A program made the position numbers and the translations under genes. Positions 46,441-55,339 of a stretch of DNA of 64,000 nt are shown one piece after another; position 1 is the stretch's first letter, and each line of letters starts with the position of its first letter. Below the pieces are notes generated by a model. That model was given only the letters and a program-made list of their open reading frames with translations, did no database searches and was not told the origin of the DNA. Source of the stretch: Fomes fomentarius (taxonomy: Eukaryota > Basidiomycota > Agaricomycetes > Polyporales > Polyporaceae); the NCBI GenBank assembly GCA_022606135.1, contig JABYQN010000001.1, positions 744,001 through 808,000 on the forward strand, in the 5' to 3' direction.

Positions 46441-48082
46441 CTATTGGAAGAGCAGCGATGCCGCGATGTCCAGGTTGCCGCCAGCCGCATCTAACGAGCT
46501 GATGGCGGCCTCTCTTGTTGTGCCTAATCCCACAAGCATCGAGATATGTTCTTCCGGATACCTGCTCTGCGTCGCTGCCTGTGGTGCTTGACTTGACTGC
46601 ACGCGTCCCGCACCCGTCACAGGCGCAGGCGCCGCCCCCAGCGTATGGCCCGTCCCCGGGAAGTGAGCGGCCTCAGCTCCCGACGGACCTGCTGCCGCTG
46701 CCCCACCCAACGCTGTTCCCGAGCCAGAAGCAGCAGCCGCCTGCGCCTCCGCGAGCTCAGGGTTGCGGGCCATCTCGGGGAGTTCGTGTTCGGGGAGGAA
46801 GGAGACCTCGCGGCCCTGGATGCGGAGGACGTTCTTCTCGAGGTCGATGCAGGCCTGGTGCGCCTTGAGCATGTCGAGCCCGAAGAGAAAATCGACGGCA
46901 CGTCCCTCCATGATGGTGAAGGAGCAGGGGAGGTGGAGGTCTGCGAGCTTGAGTTGGGCGCTGTGCACGCGTCCGAGGATCTTGGCTGTCCCGACGCCTT
47001 GTGCGATTCCGGCGAAGCGGCGGTCGATGAGTCGTGTGAGGCTACGGCAGGTGTGTGAGCGTGGTGAATGGCGAGGGGGAGGGGGACGAGAGCTTACCCG
47101 CATGCGTCTGCAGCTTCGGGGCTCACTGACAACAGCACGGGGACGCGAGATGGTGAGGTTTCGACTTTTGGAAAACAGAGATTCACGTACGGATGGTGCT
47201 TTGTGCTCCGCTATCCACGAACGCCTTCATAGGGTGGCCATTGACTTCGACAGGTATACTACGCTGATCAGCGCTTCTGATCGTGTCCCACACACCCAAC
47301 AGGACTCACTAGAGCATGGTCACCCGCCCGAACACCTCGGGAGAGTACTCCAATGCGTGCTCCATGTTCTCGAGGACGGCCTGCTGCTGGATGGCCTCCT
47401 CGATCCGGCGCTGGGCCTCGATGCTGAAGGGATCGCCCTCGAGTATAGCGCGTTCGCGCTCGGCTTCTAATTGGCGTTGGTGTGTTGTGCGGATGAGCTC
47501 AGCGAAGCGGGCGGGGCTGTTTTGTGCTGCATCGGCGAGCTCTGGGTTTGCCTATGCGCAGGGGAGAGACAGTCAGCATTCCGCGGTGAAGCGAGAAATA
47601 CGTAGGGAGAGGAAACTCGAATGACCGAGATCGGGATACTCACTCGTTGAAGCTGGGCCATGAGCGCAGGGTCCCCAAGAATCTGCAGTCGCATCATCTC
47701 CGCGTCCTGCTCCATTGACCTGCACCGAGCAAGTCCTTCATCCGTGCGCGTTCTCACTAGGAGAGCATGCAACGGCGCACGCACCTTCCTGTCCCCGCGA
47801 TATGCACCTTCTTCCGGAGGACAAGCATCGCATTGTCCCCGACCCCGCTCTCGCGCATCGTGGCCTTTGGATTGTTCAGGTCGCGCCCCTCGTAGGAGAT
47901 ACTTTGGTCGCTGACGGGGATCCCGGACTGCTCGTATCCACTTCTCGTCAGCACCAATCGCGGAGAGATGGAACGTACGTTACCTCTGCCTCGAGGAGGA
48001 CCATGACGTTCTCGAGCTCCATGTTCGGGTCAATCTCAACGACAAACGACTGCCCGAGCTCTGTAATAAATGTGAGCTCCAT
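46441..48082 (-). CDS. DDI1: DNA-damage-inducible protein 1 (ubiquitin shuttle with retropepsin-like domain)
   Basis: Seven exons on the minus strand: 48082-47979, 47940-47785, 47719-47644, 47551-47310, 47258-47191, 47125-47098 and 47041-46441, giving 424 residues. Domains in order: ubiquitin-like (residues 1-85, MELTFITELGQSFVVEID onward); helical middle with DPFSIEAQRRIEEAI; retropepsin-like domain with the active-site FVDSGAQST (Asp208) and later FLFGLDMLKAHQACID; a low-complexity Ala/Gly linker; and a C-terminal UBA domain (MLVGLGTTREAAISSLDAAGGNLDIAASLLF). Ddi1 carries ubiquitylated proteins to the proteasome and can cleave long-chain ubiquitylated substrates. One exon is only 28 bases. 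It is divergent from ATG29, another protein-turnover gene, with 403 bases between starts. Confidence 0.95.
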
Positions 48083-48485
48083 ACTGGACGTGGAATAGAG
48101 ACGTCAGTGAGGGGTGGATGTGGTCGTGGTCGAAGCTTGGCTGTGGCGTGAAGCTGGGATCGAGAAGTCAGACAAACGCTCAGAGTAGTGATCCAGAATG
48201 ATTGCTTCGCTATATGTCTTGCACAATATCTGTAGATGTGCCAGGTAAAATAGAAGTAAATGCGACGTAATTCGGTGGGCAATGAGTAGGAGGGCATAGT
48301 TTTTGAAGCTTGCGCGTACTTATGTGGATTTCCCAATATGGTATACTAGACGCCCGCCTCACACTGTTCTTGATATCATATAACAGTGCTTCACTCTGTT
48401 CCCTCATCTAGCCGCATGCTCCTCCTTCCGCTGCGATTCTGCGGAGATTGATGCAAGACTCGAAGACAAGCGTCGTTGCCTAGCC
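48083..48485. promoter_or_regulatory. Shared divergent promoter, DDI1 / ATG29
   Basis: 403 bases between the start codons. No clear TATA box. Confidence 0.45.
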
Positions 48486-50326
48486 ATGCCACCACCACCC
48501 GCTGTGCGGGTGATTGTCAGACTCCCATACACTCGACCCGACGACGCGCCTGCGAATCCTCCTCGAGTGCGTTTCTGACAGCATTCCTCCTGTTGCAATC
48601 TTTTAGAATTTCCTTGCAAGTCTAGATAGAATGGAACGCTGACAAGGAGTATATCCTGTGGGAGGTCATCGCTAAGAGCCGCGCCACAGAGGGCGCGACC
48701 CTAGATTGTATGTACTCATTCTTTCCCTATATTTTCACGTCCATATCCGGCGGACGACTCCCTGCTTCATTGCTATCCATACGAGATGATTGCTTATGCC
48801 AAATTCTTCGATTTAGGGAAGGGCCTTGCAGCACACCTTCAAGTCCCTCTGCCATACCTGCTCTATCGTACCCAAGTACGCTATGAGGAAGACCTGCGCG
48901 GTCTCCAAGGTCTCGGATTGCACACTCCTTCAGTTGCATTCCCCTCCGCTTCCTCCCCTCAACGCGCCCCAGGCCAAGGCGAGTACTTCCCGCGAATACC
49001 CGACCCGAACCGACCCCCTCTTCCACATCGTGACTCCGCCCATACCCGCCTGGGCTCCTCGTCGTCCGCCACAGGCGGCATGACCTCGACTTCTGGAACC
49101 GTGCCTGGCACGAGCACCCTACGGCCGCATATCGGCGTCCGTGCACGCCTGAGCTCTCTAGGACATGCACACGGCCGCGCGCTGGCGCAGCTTCGGTTGC
49201 CTACAGGTGCTGACCATATTCAAAGCCCGCTGTCTGCCAACCTGCCAGCAGGATATCCGAGGCCGGCGAAGAAGGTCTCATCATCCTCCATGATTACGCT
49301 GCAAGGCCCGAAGAAGGCGCGCTCGTCTCTGCTCAGGCCGCTCTCGCCCGCTTCATCGCGTGCAGGCTGGTCATCGGATGGAGTGAATGGAGGAGAGGAC
49401 ACGAGTGAGGATGAGGACGAGAGTGACGAGGAGGCACGGAAGGAGGAGGAGGCGGAGAAGCAGGAGTCGTTGGCGCGGAAGTTACAGAAGCTGCAGGACC
49501 TAATGACGAAGGACGCGCTGGGTTTGGTGGTGGACCGAGTTGCCAGGGCCTCCAAGACGAACGGGAGCACGCCAGGAGATTGCAAGCCTCGAGGAAGAAC
49601 ACGTCCGTTGTCAGTAGTCACTAGTGCGTCTTTGTCTTCATCCTATCCTCGGTCGAGGAGCCAGAGCAATCAGAGCTTGTCGAGTGCAAGCGTAGACTCT
49701 CCTCAAGGGTCTATCCCCTCTATCCCTTCGCCTTCACCGCAGTTGCATAATTACAGGTACGAATACCCCACCCCCGCACACCCACACACCCACACACGCC
49801 ATCACAGTCAGGGTTTCAACGCGTATCCCGGCTCTAACGGATACCACCAGCCCACGCGATGGCAGTCGCAATCTCAGTCCATTTCCTCGCACTCGTTATC
49901 ACACTCGCAATCTCGTTCCAATTCCAACTCCAACTCCAACTCGGTTTCTAATCCGCAGTCACCGTCTCGCATATCCTCCCCAATGCCCGTCGCGCGACAT
50001 CTCGGGACCCCGGAGAAGAGCTCGTCCCCACCTGTGCTCTCTCCTGGGAGCGTGCGGGGGCACACGAGCACGGCGCATACGCGGACGGTCAGGCGGAACG
50101 CGTCTGGGCTGGTCGTGGGGACGCCGACGACCGGGAGCGAGGCGTCGAGCTTCAGCGACCTGAGCGATGCGAGCTTATCGCAGTCGGCGTTGGAGAGCTC
50201 ACTGATGTCGAATGTCAAGGGTGGCGGGTCCCGTCTGTACGTGTGTTCTGCCTTTGTCTCTCGTGGATATTTACTGAGAGTGATAATGTGAAATGCAGGT
50301 CATCTCGGGACCCTCGCTCCTCGTAG
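48486..50326 (+). CDS. ATG29: Autophagy-related protein 29
   Basis: Four exons: 48486-48566, 48626-48707, 48817-50236 and 50299-50326, giving 536 residues. The first 90 residues match the Atg29 N-terminal domain: VRVIVRLPYTRP, then IEWNADKEYILWEVIAKSRA, LDWKGLAAHLQVPLPYLLYR and QVRYEEDLRGLQGL. Atg29 works with Atg17 and Atg31 in the scaffold that starts autophagosome formation. The start is fixed by the first exon, which is too short to stand out alone. The rest is long, disordered and Ser-rich, with an acidic coiled segment (EDESDEEARKEEEAEKQESL) and a Ser-Asn hexanucleotide repeat near 49920. The fungal protein is much longer than the yeast one, as usual in basidiomycetes. The last exon (eight codons) is the weakest part; the frame without that splice ends at 50291. 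Confidence 0.88.
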
Positions 50327-50849
50327 ACGAGATCGTACAGCCGCGCGTCTAAGATCCTCGAACTCGTCTCAGTGACTCAGTCAACTGGATCGGCAACATC
50401 GCCGCCTTCCCTCCCGATCCTTCATCTACCCTACCTAACAATCCGCGCGACTACCCTTAGGCGATGTACCTCGTCCACGCACCCGCCTATATCACTCCTT
50501 CCGCTTCCACCGCCCCCGCTATGAGGAACCCGACCACGGACAAGGACGCCGTCGTCCGGGGCAAACGGCGCATATTTCTCTCCCCGCGCATTGCACTCTA
50601 CATCTTCCACCCAGTTGTCACGGCCTCTGCCCTCGCCCACCCACGTACGCTTTACATCGCGCAACCAACCAATTCTGGTCATATTACGGGGAGGAGCTTT
50701 TGCCATTGCCCGTCGTGATTTATGCTGAACGGAAGTTGTGCCTTGGCAAGGAGTGGCTTTTTACGGGCGTCGTGAGTCAGGTGAGACGAATAACGACACC
50801 GGTCAGTGTGGGTGTAGCTGTGATTCCTGAGTTGACCTTATTTTTCCCA
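50327..50849 (+). other. Coding-like fragments downstream of ATG29
   Basis: Three pieces look like old coding sequence in different frames: DSVNWIGNIAAFPPDP near 50380, an 84-codon frame from 50464 (MYLVHAPAYITPSASTAP), and FWSYYGEELLPLPVVIYAE near 50670 followed by a GTGAG donor-like site. I do not recognise the family. They may be remains of one gene broken by frameshifts, or unannotated exons. Confidence 0.3.
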
Positions 50850-51536
50850 AGTAGTCGTTCAATCCGCCCTCCTTTGTAACTCGGTTGTACTAACCTATCT
50901 TCCGCTCCTATAATGAAGCTTAGACCACGCGCCGCCCGATATATATGCCAATTGTCGTTCCACCCATTGTTCTTTCTTTTTCTCGGCGTCCAGGGCTTTG
51001 AGACTTGCGCACGAAGACCCGATCATCACCACGCGTCACTCGACCACTACCATGTCCAGCACGGTCGCCGACGGGTACGACTTCACCGACACCCCAGTGA
51101 CGTATTGCAGCAAGGAATGGCGGCATGGCCTCTGCACAAGTGAGCCACTCAGTGCACGGTGTCGTAGTACATAGCGCTGTTCACGAGCTGACCGATGTCG
51201 ATGACAATCCAGACAGATGTGCCGTCTGAGACCCCAAGCTCTCAACGAGTTGGGTTACGCTACTCCTCTTGCGCTGAGACAGACACTCAACGAATGGGTC
51301 GAAACACACTATTGGTCGCTGACCACTGTTGTCAATGCCGCAGTCTACCGCGCAGGAGGGTGGGAGTTCGTCCTGAAGAATTCTCGAGCATGCGTGCTGC
51401 AACTCCAGCCGGAGAAACACACAGACTCCGGCAATCCCGCGTCCGCATTCCGACTCATGCAGACCCGCATAACCCATAAAGACTCCCATGACTGTCTCCA
51501 CTAGGGATGGGAGGACGCAATGCGGGACTGCAGGGG
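50850..51536 (+). repeat. Inverted duplication 2, right arm
   Basis: Inverse copy of 43110-43860, the 5' two-thirds of MYND paralogue D with its promoter. Identity is high throughout except for two deletions in the finger. Homology stops abruptly after GGACTGCAGGG near 51537. Confidence 0.85.
51052..51504 (+). pseudogene. Truncated MYND gene copy lacking the finger
   Basis: Starts at the ATG 51052 with a sequence nearly the same as paralogue D up to TPVTYC. Then 72 bases (24 codons) are missing, removing four of the zinc-ligand cysteines, and a second deletion of about 7 bases shifts the frame before the Trp. The second exon is recognisable (MCRLRPQALNELGYATP onward) for about 95 codons until a stop at 51502-51504, where paralogue D continues RDAWEDA. 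The rest of the C-terminal domain is absent. It cannot make a MYND protein. Confidence 0.85.
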
Positions 51537-51877
51537 TGTTCATAGACGACCTCGCGCAGGCTTTAATAAGACATGCCTGAGGGGTCCGGACGTCGGGAAT
51601 CCTGTACCCTGACGGTGATTCTACCTGAGGGCGACCCATTAGTAGCATTGGCGAAGCTCACCGGGGTGGTGTCGTGACTGGTGACTGGTGAGTGGATGTT
51701 GGTGGAGGTAGGTGCGGGCACAATGGGCATCGGGTGGGGAGGGCGCTCCACGTGGCCTGGTGGCACAGGCTATTCCCGCCACCGTGAAAGATGTTTTACC
51801 ATGTAGTAGTGAAGCATGGCGGTGTCAAGTAGAACCCACCAATATTGTCAACACATGGGGCACGATAGCATACTTTC
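51537..51877. other. Unassigned stretch after the MYND copy
   Basis: A minus-strand frame at 51563-51766 is Pro/Thr/Ser-rich (67 codons) with no motif. Nothing else seen. Confidence 0.4.
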
Positions 51878-52090
51878 TCCCGGATATGGTGAACATTCGG
51901 TAAGAAAGGTCTGAGTACTTCTACCATAATCGAGGAGGAGTTTCGTAAAATGTGGTGTAAGCTCTTTGTAGACATGACCATACCTCTTCGGGTCGATACA
52001 ACACATCTACAAAGAGGTTGGCAATACCCACGCCTGGTTATGGTAGAGGTATTTAGACTCACCTTACTGGATTGTTCACCATATCCCGGG
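51878..52090. mobile_element. Foldback (MITE-like) element of about 210 bases
   Basis: The two ends are imperfect inverted repeats of about 50 bases: CCGGATATGGTGAAC...TCTACCATAA on the left and its reverse, TTATGGTAGA...GTTCACCATATCCCGGG, on the right. A second, inner pair is perfect (CTCTTTGTAGA and TCTACAAAGAG). The whole unit can fold into one hairpin. No coding capacity. No clear target-site duplication. Confidence 0.6.
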
Positions 52091-52149
52091 TAGATTATCC
52101 TTTCATGCTCCCTGTGCAACGGAGAGATCTACTCATTATAGCAATGTTA

Positions 52150-52449
52150 TTTTTTCGCGCGCCGGCGCTTTTAAGGCGCTTGAGGCCGGGAAACCCCGAG
52201 TCGCGCGCTTATGGGCGCTCAAAGCGCACTGCCAGCTGGCATCTCCTAATAAATGCCTGTTTCCTCCCACCTTTGTGTGATATGGAACTGCGAACAGTGT
52301 CTAGAGACTCAAGAGCCTCTATTTCTGTCATTCGTCTTGAGCAAAATCATTCAGAGAAGTCCTATGCTCTCGAGAGGCTTTCTAATTAGGCGCCTGTGGA
52401 CGCGCGGCTCGGGGTTTCCCGGAAGAAAGCGCCTGCGCGCGAAAAAAAA
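52150..52449. mobile_element. MITE-like element with GC-rich terminal inverted repeats
   Basis: Left end: TTTTTCGCGCGCCGGCGCTTTT, then a 13-base insertion, then CCGGGAAACCCCGAGTCGCGCG. The right end carries the same in reverse complement (CGCGCGGCTCGGGGTTTCCCGG, then AAAGCGCCTGCGCGCGAAAAA) without the insertion. The repeats are about 55-70 bases long and enclose about 170 bases of AT-richer DNA. No transposase frame. A target-site duplication is not obvious. Confidence 0.6.
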
Positions 52450-53148
52450 CGCGATTTCCGTGAACATTGCTGTAAATAATGAGTCAAGCGCCGCCTGTCT
52501 ACGGGATATGCCGGGATGTCGATCCGATCCGATCTTGGCGCTTGCCAGGTCTTCAAGACTTGGTTGTCATCGTCCAACTTGCACAACTTCCGCTGTCACT
52601 AACATCCGAGTCCTTGTAGTTCATTGCAAGCTCCTGGGTGATTACAGTCGGCATGGAGAGCGCCACAACGGCTACTCTCCTTTACTTTGAAAAGTGCGGC
52701 ATGCACCTATCCCACACTCAGGCTCTCCCAATATTTATCACCTCGAGGTTCATCACGCTTCCCGTGTGAAGTTTGTGCGTTTGATATCCTGCGGTGAGCC
52801 GCCCTTCTCGTTATTGCACCATGTGAATGAGACCGATAGACATACAATTGGAAGCTCAGATGTAAAACGAAGCCGAATTTTGTCACAGAACTTGCGGAAA
52901 TCCCGCATTCTTCGATTGCACCGACTACGCACATTACAAACTCAATATGTGAGCGTTCTTCTAATCATCTACCTTGACAATCCGCAGCTCGGCGGGAGAA
53001 GGGCGACGTGGGGAACTCATCACAAAATTCACGAATTATTCATACTGGGCTCCGACTGTACACATAAAAGCAGCTGTACGACGCAGATTGCGCCACCGAT
53101 ACGCTTTCACGTCTCCCACTCACTATGATTAGCTCGAGCTGTTCACCC
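52450..53148. other. Upstream region of the F-box-type gene
   Basis: About 700 bases with short frames only. Nothing recognised. Confidence 0.4.
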
Positions 53149-54878
53149 ATGGTACGCCTCTCTTGAGCTCATTCGAGCTGACTGACATTGACATCGAAGT
53201 CAGGACAGCTTCACAAGGGATACTGCATCTTTTCTCGAAGTTGCTTCCCCTCCTCTCACCACCTTCTACGTGGGACAAAGAGGCTCCGCACTTCCGCTTG
53301 AAGTCGAGCACAACATTATCGAGCACCTTCGCGGCGACTATGCTGCTCTCAAGATGTGTGCTCTGGCCTCTAGGGACTGGTCCTCACTCTGCCAGCGATA
53401 CCTCTTCCAAGGAGTCCGTGCCATTGGTACAGAGAACCTTGACGACATTGCGTCGCTCTTCCGCGTGTGTCCGGATATCCGTGACACACTCGAAGTTCTC
53501 ACTATCTCCGGGGAAGGGTACAGCAAAGGAGCCGTTGTACATCTCAGCGCACTCATGAGCGTGATCACCTGCCTTCCAAAGCTGCGGGAGTTACAGATCG
53601 TCAACCTGCCACTTACGTTCGACACCAACCTTGTCGATCCTTCGACCCGCCAGTCTGTCGCTCAGCTCAGGCTCATCTCCGAGGCATGTCGGCGGGAAGA
53701 CTTCCTGTGCATGATGAGCATCGTCAGCGCCTTCACTCGCATCGAAGAAGTGCAGCTGACAGTAATCAACGCCGAGCCCCTTGACTGTAATCTTGATGCC
53801 GCCGAGTACGATCTACCCCGTAGACGTCTTCCTGAGCATCTAGTCCAAATTGACTGGTTCAAGACGCGTCAAGTGGACGAGCAGTGGTTCCCCATCTTGC
53901 TCGCCTCTCTCCGCGCAATGGGAGCGCTCGCAGAGGGCCAGCTCGGCCTCGGTGTCCTCTACGAGCCTCAAGCCAGGTCCTCTCTACCCGCAACCATAGA
54001 GGACCACGAACGTACCCGCGCACTGATATCGGGATATGGAGGCTTCCTCCGCTCTCTCGGATCTGCTGTACGGCAGCTCGACCTTAGTTTCCTCCACTCT
54101 ATCTCCACCGGACATATTGGTGAGCACCATTCTTCTCTTTCCCCGCATCACAATTTGGGGCCTGGAGCTCGGCTGACGGAGTTATCTTTTTATGAAATGA
54201 TGCGTTACGATCATCATACCACCCTTCTCCGGGCCCGCAGTCTTTGCTGGAAAGTGGGACGTACTCGGGCTTTCCGCGTGCCCGAATCTGCAGCGGCTCT
54301 CGCTCTACCTCAATCTCGCACCCCTCGCCGAGGACGCGTACGCGCAGAGGATAATGACAACCGCGCTCGACGCGTACGCGGACATCCTCGCGCAGAACGA
54401 GCTCATTGCGCTGCGAATGCTCACCCTCCACATCGCCGTCGAGACCGAGGACAGCATACTGTTCGAGTTCGACTGGAGGCGTTTGGACGAAGCCATTGCG
54501 AGGCTTCCCGCGCTGCAGGTCGTCTGGCTCGTCGTGCGCTACCTCACACCGGCCATGTTCACCGAGCCGTTCTACGAGATCCTGCCCCGGACGAACGGGG
54601 CGAAGGTCATGCTGTTCTCTTGCTCGGCGGTAGGTCTCGTTACTGTTATATGCAGATGTGTGTATGCGGAAATGCTGACGCATTGCTGGGTGACGATCCA
54701 GCCCCGACCGAGTCGCGAGACTGCTCAGATTCGGATGAGGGACAGGACCGCGAAAAACAAGAGACAATTGGCTGCGTTTGCATCCATTGCCCACAAACAT
54801 CGCAACAAAATTGGGGCGAGGACCGTTGCCAGTTTGCAGCAACCAGCTAGGATAGAAATTGCGTCTGAGTCTGACTAA
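53149..54878 (+). CDS. F-box-type protein with basic C-terminal tail
   Basis: Proposed exons: 53149-53151 (ATG alone), 53204-54119, 54241-54629 and 54702-54878, giving 494 residues. The main frame has no ATG before the F-box; an ATG followed at once by a GTACGC donor, spliced to 53204, gives MDSFTRDTASFLEV in frame. The F-box is LPLEVEHNIIEHLRG, then YAALKMCALASRDWSSLCQRYLF near residue 45. The rest is of the leucine-rich type found in agaricomycete F-box families (CPDIRDTLEVLTISG, LPKLRELQIVNLPL, CPNLQRLSLYLNLAPLAED). The 72-base third intron is a multiple of three and could also be read through. The end is strongly basic (RMRDRTAKNKRQLAAFA), perhaps a nuclear signal. Likely an SCF substrate receptor; target unknown. 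A relic of a sister copy lies at 35.6 kb. Confidence 0.78.
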
Positions 54879-55339
54879 GAAGAACGAGGTGTCATGGAAA
54901 GAACGAGAGCTTGTAATACACAGGTGTATCTCTGGCTGAATGAACCGTGTAGGAAATTGCCAATGTAAAACGACTGTCATAACTCGTGTAAGATGGCCGT
55001 GTAGGAACCTGTAGAATGGATTTGTTCGCTGGTCATCGCTCCAGGAACCATGTGTCAACGGTGCTCAAGTTTGCCATACAGTTGAGTTGCGATATATACA
55101 GCGCGAAGCTCGCACTGGAGCGTAGCGCTTATATGGAGTAAGTACATGCTAGCTAGCGTACATAAGAGAATAACCGTGCACTGCAGAAAAGCAACTTTAC
55201 ATAGCGAGAAATCGAGATCGTGTTGAAGATGCCTGTACGATACGACAGGGGCGGTCTAGCAGAGCATAGCTTATTATACAAAAAACCCACATACAATAAG
55301 ATAGTGACCGACCAGTCCTACCCCAAGGCCGTGCGCAGT
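54879..55339. other. Convergent intergenic region
   Basis: 461 bases between the stop codons of the F-box-type gene and SCAP. Nothing recognised beyond 3' flanks. Confidence 0.5.
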
